From: Phycisphaerales bacterium
Lineage (GTDB): Bacteria > Planctomycetota > Phycisphaerae > UBA1845
Reading direction: 5' to 3'
DNA: 31,464 bases
Assembly (NCBI GenBank): GCA_020639095.1
Contig: JACKHH010000034.1
Span: 1-31,464 of the forward strand
The notes under the pieces were generated by a model. That model was not told the DNA's origin. It was given only the letters and a program-made list of their open reading frames with translations, and searched no databases. Of this stretch, positions 1-7,905 are shown piece by piece. Made by a program: the position numbers and the translations under genes. The stretch's first letter is position 1; the number at the start of each line of letters is the position of its first letter.

Positions 1-514
1 CCTCCCGGCTTGAATCCGTCTCGAAGTGTTTGCGCGAGAGCGACACCTGCGTCACCGCGGTCGCATCGCGGATCAGGCGGTTCAGCTCGTCGCGTGAAAG
101 GTTCAGTCGCTTGGCGATTTCGTTCTCTGTCGGGGCTCGGCCCAGCTCGGCTTCGAGCAGGCGGTTGACCTTTTCGAGCTTGCTCGCTCGGCTGCGCACC
201 AAGCGCGGCACCCAGTCCATCGCCCGCAACTCGTCGAGAATGGCACCGCGAACGCGCGGCGCGCAGTACGTCTCAAACTTCACGCCGCGTTTGAGATCGA
301 ACGCGTCGATGGCATTGACCAATCCGAAGATACCAGCCGACACCAGGTCGTTGACATCCACCTCATCGGGGAGCTTGGCTGCAATGCGCTCCGCGTTGTA
401 TTTGACAAGATGAACGTAGTTTTCCATCAGGCGATTGCGCAGGACCGGGTCCTTCGTCGCCTGATAGCGTTTCCACAACTCCAGTGTATCGCCTCTGGAT
501 TGGACTACCGGCAT
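1..514 (-). CDS. fliA: Flagellar sigma factor sigma-28 (FliA/WhiG family), 3' end cut by window edge
   Basis: This gene encodes the sigma factor that directs RNA polymerase to late flagellar promoters. I translated it from the minus strand: ATG at 514, with 171 residues visible before the window edge. The start has a strong ribosome site (AAGGAGGAG, about 7 bases upstream). Region 2 is clear: VKYNAERIAAKLP, the core-binding stretch DVNDLVSAGIFGLVNAID, and KFETYCAPRVRGAILDELR, followed by DWVPRLVR, which is typical of the FliA/SigD/WhiG group rather than RpoD or RpoS. Region 3 (KLEKVNRLLEAELGRAPTENEIAKRL) follows. Region 4, which reads the -35 element, lies outside the window. It sits last in the cluster after flhF and flhG, as in many fla/che operons. 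No anti-sigma factor FlgM is visible nearby. Confidence 0.93.
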   Translation of the reverse strand, partial: MPVVQSRGDTLELWKRYQATKDPVLRNRLMENYVHLVKYNAERIAAKLPDEVDVNDLVSAGIFGLVNAIDAFDLKRGVKFETYCAPRVRGAILDELRAMDWVPRLVRSRASKLEKVNRLLEAELGRAPTENEIAKRLNLSRDELNRLIRDATAVTQVSLSRKHFETDSSRE

Positions 515-569
515 CGCCACTCCTCCTTGAGTGTCCCGCTCGCGTGACCGCTTTCGCTCCGATATCGCG

Positions 570-592
570 CCGAGTGGCTACTGATCACTCGG
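570..592. other. Small hairpin over the stop codon of the two-helix protein gene
   Basis: There are perfect 7-base arms, CCGAGTG (570-576) and CACTCGG (586-592), separated by 9 bases and spanning the stop codon at 585-587. No T-run follows in the minus direction, so it is not a convincing terminator. It could slow ribosomes or protect mRNA ahead of fliA. Confidence 0.3.
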
Positions 593-878
593 TTGCGGTC
601 GCTTTTGTCGCTACGGCCGACGCATGCTTCGCGCCTTCCGCCTCCGTGCCTGCGTCATCCGAAGATGATCGCAACTTCTCTTCCTGACGCGTGACGTACT
701 CGTCGATCACCATCTGCGTTGCCTGACCGATCACCAGCCCGATCATGCAGAAGATGAGCAGCGCCCAAAGCGCCCGCGACACGACCGTCATGGGGGGATT
801 CCCAGCGATGACGCCAACCGTGGCGGCCACGCCGAATGCGAAAAGCCCAAGCACCCCACCGGCGAAGCGCGCGATCAT
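585..878 (-). CDS. Small two-helix membrane protein, function unknown
   Basis: The product is 97 residues and I do not recognise the family. Two hydrophobic segments are seen, at about residues 5-25 (GGVLGLFAFGVAATVGVIAG) and 33-54 (VSRALWALLIFCMIGLVIGQA). A charged, alanine-rich cytoplasmic-type tail follows from about residue 60 (YVTRQEEKLRSSSDDAG). The start is supported by GGAGGGG about 6 bases before the ATG at 878. It lies between flhG and fliA on the same strand, 70 bases before fliA, so it is probably cotranscribed. Its position suggests a role linked to flagellar placement or the sigma-28 switch, but nothing in the sequence proves that. Confidence 0.65.
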   Translation of the reverse strand: MIARFAGGVLGLFAFGVAATVGVIAGNPPMTVVSRALWALLIFCMIGLVIGQATQMVIDEYVTRQEEKLRSSSDDAGTEAEGAKHASAVATKATATE

Positions 879-994
879 CGCGACCCCTCCGACGCAGCGC
901 GCAACCCGTCCATGTCGATCAACTGACCCTGTGAATTGTTTGCACGAGGATGGCGGAACATGACCACTGAGGCTCCGTCCTCACGAAACAACAC
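875..994 (-). CDS. Possible very small ORF upstream of the two-helix protein
   Basis: An open frame of 39 codons begins with GTG at 994 (or 29 codons from ATG at 961) and ends in a TGA that overlaps the next gene's ATG by 4 bases (ATGA), the usual sign of translational coupling. The peptide includes LFREDGASVVMFRHP, whose composition looks like real protein. Against it, an in-frame TGA lies just upstream, the candidate ribosome sites are poorly spaced, and it is shorter than most true genes. It could also be a remnant of a longer gene. Confidence is low. Confidence 0.25.
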   Translation of the reverse strand: MLFREDGASVVMFRHPRANNSQGQLIDMDGLRAASEGSR

Positions 995-1056
995 ACGACA
1001 TACTCAACCTGCTTCCCTGCGAGTTGAGCGGCCGGTCCACATCCTTGTGTTCCGAC

Positions 1057-1971
1057 CTAAACGAACATGCCGACAACACGACGCAGCAAGTCCGGCGCGC
1101 GTCGCGCCACCGATCGGCCACCCACCAGACGCGCCGCAATGGCTGTGACGCAGATGCTGGCCGAGCACCGCGGGTAACGCATGACCACCGGGCTGCGCTG
1201 CCTCACGGCAAGTTCGACGTGAGTATCATGAAGCACGTATCCGGCGTCTGCAATAGGGAACTTCAAAAACTTTTCACAGGTCTGCTGCAATCGTTCAAAC
1301 GCCTCGCGAGCTTCCGTACGGGTTTCCACCATGTTGACCAGGACGCGAACCGAACCGCCGTAACCTTCGAGAAATAAAGTCTTAACGGTAGCATACGCGT
1401 CGGTCAGTGCGGTCGGTTCCGGGGTGGTTACTACTAAAACGACATCCGCGCTCCGCGCGAACGCCGTTACGTTTGAATCAATTCCGGCTGCACAATCGAG
1501 CACGCAAACATCGCCCGGCATGCGCCGCGCGAGGTCGACCATGCGCGCCCGTTCGATGTCGTTCAAAGGATTGCGTGAACCCGCCCCCACCGTCGCGGTC
1601 GCGAAGTGCACGCCCGACTCGGTTTGCTTGATCGCATCGTCGAGGTCGCGCCGGCGATGCAGCACGTCGTAGAGATCGCAGTCGGGATTCGCGCCGAGAA
1701 TCAGGTCCGCGTTCGCCAGCCCCATGTCGAGGTCAACAAGTGACGTGGCCAACCCGCGCGCCTGAAGACACAGCGACAGGTTCACCGCGATGTTCGTTTT
1801 GCCAACGCCGCCCTTACCGCTGGTCACCGCAACGGTGAGCCCCGGCCTGGCGACATCGCGCGCTGTTGGCGCGTCTTGCGTCGCCTGGTGTTCGCGCGCC
1901 ATGCGCCGCAGTCCCGCTGCTTGATCGTTTGCATCATCGGATGCGCGGCGCACGCGCAACTTGGGTTTCAT
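1057..1971 (-). CDS. flhG: FlhG/YlxH (FleN) MinD-like ATPase controlling flagellar number
   Basis: This MinD/ParA-family ATPase partners with FlhF to set flagellar number and site. The product is 304 residues. The N-terminus holds DQAAGLR at about residues 16-22, the DQAxxLR peptide that in known FlhG proteins stimulates the FlhF GTPase. The deviant Walker A motif SGKGGVGKT is at 51-59, followed by LVDLDMGLANADLILG (switch I/A' region) and VLDCAAGID (Walker B). The start is ATG at 1971, with a GGGGGTAAGG ribosome site overlapping the end of flhF, whose stop lies 2 bases upstream. An amphipathic membrane-targeting helix is expected near the C-terminus, but I did not model it. Confidence 0.94.
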   Translation of the reverse strand: MKPKLRVRRASDDANDQAAGLRRMAREHQATQDAPTARDVARPGLTVAVTSGKGGVGKTNIAVNLSLCLQARGLATSLVDLDMGLANADLILGANPDCDLYDVLHRRRDLDDAIKQTESGVHFATATVGAGSRNPLNDIERARMVDLARRMPGDVCVLDCAAGIDSNVTAFARSADVVLVVTTPEPTALTDAYATVKTLFLEGYGGSVRVLVNMVETRTEAREAFERLQQTCEKFLKFPIADAGYVLHDTHVELAVRQRSPVVMRYPRCSASICVTAIAARLVGGRSVARRAPDLLRRVVGMFV

Positions 1972-1973
1972 CC

Positions 1974-3191
1974 TTACCCCCTTGGTCGTCCAGCCCCTGT
2001 TTTCTCATTCGTCGCACGCTCACCCAGAATCGCCCGCGCCAAACGCCGCGACACGGCACACTCTATATCCGCAGGCACATTCTGCCCCGTGGTGACGTAC
2101 GACATGCGTACCTTCGCCTGCTGCAAGCACTCCAACATGACGCCGCAACCAACGGCTTCATCGAGCTTGCTGAACAGCACGCGATCAATGTTCAATCCGC
2201 TGAATCCCTCGATGGCTTTGCGCAAAGACGTGCGCGAACCGTTCGCCGGCAACACGAGGTGCCGCTCGCACGGACCCGCCGCCCGCAGCATGGCGCGCAA
2301 CGCGGCGATGTTCTCCGTGTCGCCCGGATTGCGACCAGCCGTGTCGATGAGAATGACATCGCGATCGCGCATCTCCGCAACGGCGGCGCGCATCTCCTGC
2401 GGGTTCGACACCACCGTCAGCGACACGCCAATAATCTCGGCATACGTTCGCAACTGCTCAGCCGCGGCAATGCGATACGTGTCCACCGTGATCAGCGCGA
2501 CGCGCTTCTTATCACGCAGCGCAAACTGCGCCGCGAGTTTGGCGACCGTCGTCGTCTTGCCCACACCCGTCGGACCAACCAGCGCAACCACCTTCGGCGT
2601 CGCGCCGCTCATCAGTTCGATTTCACCACCGGCGGGCAGCATATTCGCCACCTGCTCCGCGAGACGTCGGCGCACGGCGCTCGGATCGCGGCGCTCCTCC
2701 GCCGACAGTTCTTTCTGCAAGCGCGCAGTCAACTCGTCGGCGATCTCGCGTGCAACCTCGCTTCCCAGTAGTGATAAGTGCGTTTCGCGGAGTTCGGCGG
2801 GAACCTCAGCCGCGCCGGTTGGCGGGCGCGACGCGACCTCATCAACGAGTTTCTTCAACTCGCCGATCTCGCGGCGCATGGCTTGCACCGCTTTGAGCGT
2901 CGCATCTTCCTTGACGGCGCGCATGGGTTTGGCGGCTCCTTCCGCCGGTTGCTGCGCTTGCGCCACCTTGCGCTTACGCGCGGGCACATTAACCTGCGGC
3001 GGCGCGCCCGGCAAGTCCGAAGTTGAAGACGCTGCCGTGATTTCAACTAATGTTTTCTTACCCAGCCCGAGCATCGCGCGACCGTCGACGCGTCGCGTGT
3101 GCAGGATCACCGCGTCATCCCCCAAGCGGCGCTTCACTTCTGCAAGCGCCGCTGGCATCGACTCAGCCTGTACGGTTTGTAGGTTCTTCAT
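1974..3191 (-). CDS. flhF: FlhF, SRP-type GTPase for flagellar placement
   Basis: This SRP-like GTPase recruits early basal-body parts to the chosen site. With ATG at 3191 the protein is 405 residues and begins MKNLQTVQAESMPAALAEVKR, matching the conserved FlhF B-domain start (SMxEALxxVKxxLGxDAVIL). A GTG at 3209 would add six residues and is less likely. An N domain follows a lysine/alanine linker. The G domain shows GPTGVGKTT (206-214), DTYRIAAAEQL (about 237-247), LIDTAGRNPGD, and SKLDEA in the G4 position. It overlaps the end of flhA by about 29 bases, suggesting translational coupling, and is followed almost directly by its regulator flhG. Confidence 0.95.
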   Translation of the reverse strand: MKNLQTVQAESMPAALAEVKRRLGDDAVILHTRRVDGRAMLGLGKKTLVEITAASSTSDLPGAPPQVNVPARKRKVAQAQQPAEGAAKPMRAVKEDATLKAVQAMRREIGELKKLVDEVASRPPTGAAEVPAELRETHLSLLGSEVAREIADELTARLQKELSAEERRDPSAVRRRLAEQVANMLPAGGEIELMSGATPKVVALVGPTGVGKTTTVAKLAAQFALRDKKRVALITVDTYRIAAAEQLRTYAEIIGVSLTVVSNPQEMRAAVAEMRDRDVILIDTAGRNPGDTENIAALRAMLRAAGPCERHLVLPANGSRTSLRKAIEGFSGLNIDRVLFSKLDEAVGCGVMLECLQQAKVRMSYVTTGQNVPADIECAVSRRLARAILGERATNEKTGAGRPRG

Positions 3192-5295
3192 CAAGCACCA
3201 CCATACCACGCGATTCTATCTCAACGTCGCGCACAATCTCGTTGTAACTCAATACCGCGACCTGATCGAGCGCACCTTCTATCATTCGCCGCACCCACGG
3301 GCGGATCTGCGGCGGACAGAGCAACACCGGAGTCGCGCCACCGCATGCCGGCATCGCCTTCTCCACCGCGTCGCGAATGGCCGCGACGATCTTGCGCTGA
3401 AGCGCGGGCGCAAGCGCGAGCATGCTGCGATTCTCCGACGATTGCACGTTGCCCGCAATCAATTCTTCGAGCGACGGATCGAGCGTCAGGCAATTGATGC
3501 GGCCCTGATCGCTGCGATGCTGCTGGCAGATCGTGCGCGCCAAACCGTGACGCACGTACTCCGCGAGAATCTCAGGTTCCTTCGTGCGCGCCGACCAGTC
3601 GCCCATGGTTTCCACAATCGTTTCGAGATCGCGGATCGGCACGCGCTCGCGCAGGAGAATCTGTAGCACGCCCTGGATTTCGCCTGGCTTGAGCACGTTG
3701 GGCACGACCTCTTCGACGAGTTTCGGCGAACGCTCCCTGAGGTTGTCGAGCAGGCGGTTGACTTCGTTGCGTGTGAGCAGTTCGTCCGCGTGCCGCTTGA
3801 TGATCTCGGTCAGGTGCGTGGCCATCACGCTCGTCGGAGGAACGACGGTGTAGTGACGCAGTTCCGCCTGCTGCCGCTGATCCTCGCGCACCCACAATGC
3901 GGGCAACCCGAACGCCGGTTCCTTCGTCTCGATCCCGTGAATCGCATCGGTTACCGCACCGGAATCGATCGCCAGCAGGTGGCCGGGCACCGCCTCCCCG
4001 CGCGCAATCTCGATGCCCTTGATCTTGACCGAATACTGGTTCGGCTGAAGCTGGATGTTGTCGCGAATGCGGATCGGCGGCACCACGATGCCCATGTCCT
4101 GCGCGATCTGTCGCCGCAGGTTGGTGATGCGGTCGAGCAGGTCGCCGCCCTGCTTGCGATCGACCAGCTTGATCAAACCGTATCCCACCTCCAGGCCCAT
4201 CGCGTCGACCGCGAGATACTTCTCCGGTTTGTCCTTTTCGGTGGTGGCTGCTTTCGCCTTGGCTTTCGCGTCAGCCTCCGCCACCGCCTTCGCCGTGCCG
4301 CGGCGCATCATCATCGCGATCGTGCCCGTACCGGTGCCCAGCAGAATCAGCGGCACCTTCGGCAGCGGTGTGAGCAGCAGCGCGCCGAGGAATCCACTGG
4401 CCATGATCAGCGCGACGGGCTGCGACGCGATCTGCCCGAGCAGTTCGCTGCCCAGGTTGTCGCGTGAAGCACTGCGCGTCACGATCATGGCGGCTGCGAT
4501 GGATACGATGAACGCGGGAATCTGCGAGACAAGTCCGTCACCAATCGTCAGCTTGGTGAACATCGCGAGCGTGTCGCGGAAGGTCATGTCGAGTTCGACC
4601 ATCCCGACGTACAACCCGCCGAGGATGTTCACGATGGTGATGATGATGCCCGCGATCGCGTCACCGCGCACAAACTTACTGGCACCGTCCATCGCCCCGT
4701 AAAAGTCGGACTCCCGGCTGATCTCTGACCGACGACGTTTCGCTTCTTCTTCCGTGATCGCGCCGGCATTGAGGTCGGCGTCGATGGCCATCTGCTTGCC
4801 CGGCATACCGTCCAAGGTAAAGCGTGCAGCCACTTCCGCGATACGCGTGGCGCCCTTGGTGATGACCACGAATTGGATAATCACAATGATCGCGAAGATG
4901 ATCACCGCGACCATCAACGATCCGCTGGCCACAAAACTGCCAAACACTTGAATGACGCGACCAGCCGCTTCTTCGCCCTGCGTCTGCGCGTTCGTCAAAA
5001 TCAAGCGCGTGGTGCCGATGTTGAGCACGAGGCGGAACAACGTCAGCGCGAGGAGCAGCGACGGAAATGATGAAAAGTCGAGCGGTGAGCCAATATACAT
5101 CACGGTCACGAGCACCACGGCACTGAGCGTGATGTTCGCTGCCAGGAAGAAGTCCATGATGGACGTGGGCAGCGGCGTGAGGATGACAAGGATCAATGCC
5201 AGCGCAAACGCCGGCAACAGCATCCCACGCATCCCCAGCGCACGATTCGCCAGCGTAGGCAAATCAAGTCGCGTTGCAGTAGCAGCCTTTCCCAT
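3163..5295 (-). CDS. flhA: FlhA, export-gate protein of the flagellar type III secretion system
   Basis: This is the largest export-gate component; its cytoplasmic ring docks substrates and chaperones and couples proton flow to export. The protein is 710 residues from ATG at 5295 (a TTG precedes it; GGAG sits about 7 bases upstream). The N-terminal half has about eight membrane helices, starting at about residue 24. The conserved FHIPEP-family loop is visible between helices 4 and 5: ATRIAEVAARFTLDGMPGKQMAIDAD. The soluble C-terminal half includes the DPSLEELI and PALQRKIVAAIRDAVEK regions typical of FlhA domain C3/C4. The gene follows flhB after a 191-base gap filled with repeats. Confidence 0.97.
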   Translation of the reverse strand: MGKAATATRLDLPTLANRALGMRGMLLPAFALALILVILTPLPTSIMDFFLAANITLSAVVLVTVMYIGSPLDFSSFPSLLLALTLFRLVLNIGTTRLILTNAQTQGEEAAGRVIQVFGSFVASGSLMVAVIIFAIIVIIQFVVITKGATRIAEVAARFTLDGMPGKQMAIDADLNAGAITEEEAKRRRSEISRESDFYGAMDGASKFVRGDAIAGIIITIVNILGGLYVGMVELDMTFRDTLAMFTKLTIGDGLVSQIPAFIVSIAAAMIVTRSASRDNLGSELLGQIASQPVALIMASGFLGALLLTPLPKVPLILLGTGTGTIAMMMRRGTAKAVAEADAKAKAKAATTEKDKPEKYLAVDAMGLEVGYGLIKLVDRKQGGDLLDRITNLRRQIAQDMGIVVPPIRIRDNIQLQPNQYSVKIKGIEIARGEAVPGHLLAIDSGAVTDAIHGIETKEPAFGLPALWVREDQRQQAELRHYTVVPPTSVMATHLTEIIKRHADELLTRNEVNRLLDNLRERSPKLVEEVVPNVLKPGEIQGVLQILLRERVPIRDLETIVETMGDWSARTKEPEILAEYVRHGLARTICQQHRSDQGRINCLTLDPSLEELIAGNVQSSENRSMLALAPALQRKIVAAIRDAVEKAMPACGGATPVLLCPPQIRPWVRRMIEGALDQVAVLSYNEIVRDVEIESRGMVVLDEEPTNRTG

Positions 5296-5338
5296 CAATC
5301 ACTCCACGTCACGTACAACAAACAGAAAAACCAACTCC

Positions 5339-5435
5339 GGGTGGCACTGACAAGCTCTGCTTGTCAGTGGGAATCCAAAGTGAGACGCCTCGTCTGTAAT
5401 GCTCCACGGACAAGCAAAGCTTGTCCGTGCCACCC
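5339..5435. repeat. REP-like double-hairpin element, copy 1 (flhB-flhA gap)
   Basis: This 97-base element is bounded by inverted GGGTGGCA (5339-5346) and TGCCACCC (5428-5435). It contains two perfect hairpins with 11-base arms: CACTGACAAGC/GCTTGTCAGTG (5345-5369, loop TCT) and CACGGACAAGC/GCTTGTCCGTG (5405-5429, loop AAA). The 35-base middle is not shared with the copy at 12059-12156, so the hairpins and ends are what is conserved. It looks like a non-autonomous, BIME-type repeat pair. Confidence 0.85.
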
Positions 5436-5446
5436 AGCAAAGCCTT

Positions 5447-5486
5447 TCATCACCCATCACCCGTCACCCGTCACTCGTCATTGCCG
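5447..5486. repeat. 7-bp repeat array directly after the flhB stop codon
   Basis: Read on the coding (minus) strand just past the flhB TGA, units of the form GTGACGA, GTGACGG, GTGACGG, GTGATGG and GTGATGA follow one another with a strict 7-base step. The array fills the space between the stop codon and the REP-like element at 5339-5435. Confidence 0.75.
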
Positions 5487-6566
5487 TCACACCGCCACCG
5501 GCTGAGGTCGCAGATTGCGTCCACTCAACTCGTACACATAGGCCAGCACTTCCGCGATGGCTTCGTAGAATCGCTCGGGAATCTCCTGCCCGACCTCCAC
5601 TGCGTCGTACATCATCCGCGCGAGTTCACGCCGCTCAACAATGGGCACACGATGGGCCGCAGCCACCTGCCGAATGCGAATCGCCATCAGGTCCGCACCC
5701 TTGGCGACGACGCGCGGCGCGCTCATCTCGTCAGGCCGGTAGCGCATCGCGATCGCCAGGTGCGTCGGATTGGTCACGATCACATCGGCTTTGGGCACGT
5801 CGCGTTGAATGCGCTGCATCGCGAGCTTCATCTGCACCTCGCGGCGACGCCGCTTCATCGTCGGGTCGCCCTCCATGTGCTTCATTTCCTCGCGAACTTC
5901 CTCCTTGCTCATCTTCAGGTCTTTCTCGTGGCGGTAGCGCTGATACACGTAATCAAGCAACGCCAGCAGCACCATGACCACCGCGAGACGCGTTCCCAAT
6001 CGCAGCAATTCCACCGCGATCATCGCGTACACCTCAACGTGGTGCATCTGCATCGCGTAGATGATGTGACCCAACGACCCCGCGACCGACCAGTACACCA
6101 CGCCGATGAGCACAAGCACCTTCGCAAAGTTGATGAAACTCATCATGAAGGTGCGCACCGAGAACATCCGCTTCACACCGGACAGCGGGTTGATCTTGTT
6201 GAGGTCCGGCTTGACCGGATGCCAGGTAAAGAGAAACCCAACCTGCCAGTAGAGCGCAACCAGCGCCGCAATGAACACGGCGATGAGCAGCGGAATCAGC
6301 GTCCACATCATGGCGCGGGCAGCCGCGGACGCCTGCGGAGCTAGTTCCTGCGCGCCGACCGGACCGGTGACTTCGAGACTCGCATTCATGATCCCGAGCA
6401 GTCGATTCCACAGATGCGGGCCAAGCGTGCGCAACGTGACCAGCCCCACCAGCATGATCACCGCCGGGGTGAGGTCCTGACTCTTGGCCACCTGCCCCTT
6501 CTCACGCGACTCACGTCTGCGCCTGGGCGTTGGTGCCTCAGTCTTCTCGCCGTACTCGCCCGCCAT
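5487..6566 (-). CDS. flhB: FlhB, export-gate and substrate-specificity switch protein
   Basis: FlhB is the export-gate subunit that switches secretion from rod/hook to filament substrates when it cleaves itself and receives the FliK signal. With ATG at 6566 the protein is 359 residues and begins MAGEYGEKTEAPTPRRRRES, the standard FlhB opening; an upstream ATG at 6617 would add a non-conserved stretch containing a hairpin. Four membrane helices follow. The self-cleavage motif NPTH is at about residues 266-269 (VIVTNPTHLAIAMRY), so autocleavage is expected to be active. The ribosome site is weak. It follows fliR by 64 bases. Confidence 0.96.
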   Translation of the reverse strand: MAGEYGEKTEAPTPRRRRESREKGQVAKSQDLTPAVIMLVGLVTLRTLGPHLWNRLLGIMNASLEVTGPVGAQELAPQASAAARAMMWTLIPLLIAVFIAALVALYWQVGFLFTWHPVKPDLNKINPLSGVKRMFSVRTFMMSFINFAKVLVLIGVVYWSVAGSLGHIIYAMQMHHVEVYAMIAVELLRLGTRLAVVMVLLALLDYVYQRYRHEKDLKMSKEEVREEMKHMEGDPTMKRRRREVQMKLAMQRIQRDVPKADVIVTNPTHLAIAMRYRPDEMSAPRVVAKGADLMAIRIRQVAAAHRVPIVERRELARMMYDAVEVGQEIPERFYEAIAEVLAYVYELSGRNLRPQPVAV

Positions 6567-6593
6567 GCTTGTGCATTCCCAACCGAATCGGAA

Positions 6594-6614
6594 CCCCGGG
6601 CGCCAAGCCCGGGG
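6594..6614. repeat. GC-rich perfect hairpin between fliR and flhB
   Basis: CCCCGGGC (6594-6601) and GCCCGGGG (6607-6614) form a perfect 8-base stem with a 5-base loop (GCCAA). No T-run follows, so it is probably a dispersed palindrome or mRNA-processing/stability site rather than a terminator. Its position argues that flhB starts at 6566, downstream of it. Confidence 0.7.
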
Positions 6615-6630
6615 CAATGACTCATGACAC

Positions 6631-7422
6631 CTAGAGCACCCAACTCAACCGCAGCTTCTCAAACACCTCGCCGATCGCATCGACAATCACGCCACCCGAT
6701 GCCGCCAGCACAAACCCGCAGATGCACAGCGCCAGCAATGTCCGCACCGGAAAACCCACCGAGAGAATGTTGAGCTGCGGCATCGTGCGCGAAAGAAAAC
6801 CCATCACCAGCGTCGCGATCAGCAACGACAGCAACACCGGCGCAGCCATCCGCAACCCCACGGCATACGCGCTGTTCAACACTTCGTTGATCAAATCCAG
6901 CGTGTTGCCCGAGACGCGGAACGAAAGCACCGGTACGGTCGCATAGGTGTCGAGCAGCGCGCGCACCAATTCGCGATGTCCGCCGACGAGCACAAACACC
7001 GCGAGCGCCGTCATGAAGAACGTCTCGCCCAGTACGGTCGTCTCGGCATTGAGCACCGGGTTGAACACCTGCCCCAGCGCGAGCCCCGCCTGCTGGCCGA
7101 TCACCATGCCCGCAAGCTGCACGCCCGCGAAGACCAGGCTGATCGTCAACCCGATGATCAGACCGATCGCAAGTTCGCCGAATATGCCGGGAATGGCTGA
7201 ACTCATCGTGACATTGGCGGGCACCGATTGCGCCGCCATCGGGAAAACCAAAATCGCGATCGCCACCGAAAGTCCGATGCGTACGCGCGTGGGCACCGCA
7301 TCGCTGCCGTAAATCGGCGCGGTCAGCATCAACCCGGTGACGCGAAAGAGCACCAGCAGAAAAACCGGCAGCACGAGCGGCGCGCGGGTGAGCAACAGGA
7401 TGATTTCGTCTTGGCTCGTCAT
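6631..7422 (-). CDS. fliR: FliR, export-gate membrane protein
   Basis: FliR forms the core of the flagellar type III export channel with FliP and FliQ. The protein is 263 residues, about the usual length, with six predicted hydrophobic segments. Family features include FRVTGLMLTAPIYGSDAVP near the N-terminus, GLIIGLTISLVFAGVQLAGMVIGQQAGL in the middle, and RTMPQLNILSVGFPVR towards the C-terminus, which is strongly diagnostic of FliR. It begins 11 bases after the fliQ stop. Confidence 0.96.
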   Translation of the reverse strand: MTSQDEIILLLTRAPLVLPVFLLVLFRVTGLMLTAPIYGSDAVPTRVRIGLSVAIAILVFPMAAQSVPANVTMSSAIPGIFGELAIGLIIGLTISLVFAGVQLAGMVIGQQAGLALGQVFNPVLNAETTVLGETFFMTALAVFVLVGGHRELVRALLDTYATVPVLSFRVSGNTLDLINEVLNSAYAVGLRMAAPVLLSLLIATLVMGFLSRTMPQLNILSVGFPVRTLLALCICGFVLAASGGVIVDAIGEVFEKLRLSWVL

Positions 7423-7433
7423 TCATCCGCGCG

Positions 7434-7691
7434 TCACATGTGAAAGGTGAACATCTCCTGCGTGAATTGCAGCATGCGCGTCGCGATCCAGGGAATGAAA
7501 TAGACCGCCGCGACCACCATGGCTGCGATCTTGGGCACGAATGTCAGCGTCTGTTCCTGCAACTGCGTCACCGCCTGCACGAACGAGATCACCAGACCAA
7601 CCAGCAACCCAATCGCCAGGATCGGGGCAGCCGTCATCAGCGCCGTCAAAAACGCATGCCGCCCAAGATCCAATGCTTCAGTAAATTCCAT
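7434..7691 (-). CDS. fliQ: FliQ, small export-gate membrane protein
   Basis: FliQ surrounds the FliP/FliR channel in the export gate. The protein is 85 residues (the family is about 89) with two hydrophobic helices, at about 16-38 (TALMTAAPILAIGLLVGLVI) and 52-72. The conserved segment between and after them, ISFVQAVTQLQEQTLTFVPKI, is the FliQ signature. The start codon is ATG at 7691; the ribosome site is poor, possibly because a repeat-filled gap of 214 bases separates it from fliP. Confidence 0.96.
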   Translation of the reverse strand: MEFTEALDLGRHAFLTALMTAAPILAIGLLVGLVISFVQAVTQLQEQTLTFVPKIAAMVVAAVYFIPWIATRMLQFTQEMFTFHM

Positions 7692-7724
7692 CAGCCCAGC
7701 CCAATCCCAAGTACCAGTGACAAG

Positions 7725-7760
7725 ACCTCGTCACTCGTCACTCACAATTCGTAATTCATC
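7725..7760. repeat. 7-bp repeat array between fliP and fliQ, fliQ side
   Basis: On the minus strand the units GAATTAC, GAATTGT, GAGTGAC and GAGTGAC follow each other with a 7-base step, directly beside the REP-like element at 7764-7841. With the array at 7847-7905 it flanks that element on both sides. Confidence 0.65.
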
Positions 7761-7763
7761 CCA

Positions 7764-7841
7764 GCGTGGCCCTGACAAGCCCAGCATGTCATCAGCCATC
7801 ACCAAAGGCCCACGGACAAGCAAAGCTTGTCCGTGCCACCC
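7764..7841. repeat. REP-like double-hairpin element, copy 2, shortened (fliP-fliQ gap)
   Basis: The right hairpin is intact and identical in sequence to that of copy 1: CACGGACAAGC/GCTTGTCCGTG at 7811-7835 with loop AAA, then CCACCC to 7841. The left hairpin is decayed (CTGACAAGC then GCATGTCA, 7772-7790), and the middle is shorter than in the copies at 5339-5435 and 12059-12156. It looks like a degraded member of the same family. Confidence 0.8.
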
Positions 7842-7846
7842 GAGAC

Positions 7847-7905
7847 CATTCATCATTCAGCACTCTACATTCTGCATTCTGCACTCTGCACTCTGCACTC
7901 TCTCA
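7847..7905. repeat. 7-bp repeat array directly after the fliP stop codon
   Basis: On the minus strand, immediately after the fliP stop (TGATGA), about eight units run with a strict 7-base step: GAGTGCA three times, GAATGCA, GAATGTA, GAGTGCT, GAATGAT, GAATGG. It is the longest such array in the window. Confidence 0.8.

Noticed and set aside
1876..3666. Long plus-strand open frame (596 codons)
   Set aside because: It lies opposite flhF and flhA, is rich in Arg/Ser with no recognisable domain, and is a shadow of GC-rich coding on the other strand.
5339..5435. TGGCACGGACAAGC in the REP-like elements read as a sigma-54 promoter
   Set aside because: The GG and GC are 9 rather than 10 bases apart and the TTGC part is missing in register. 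The match is explained by the hairpin sequence itself.
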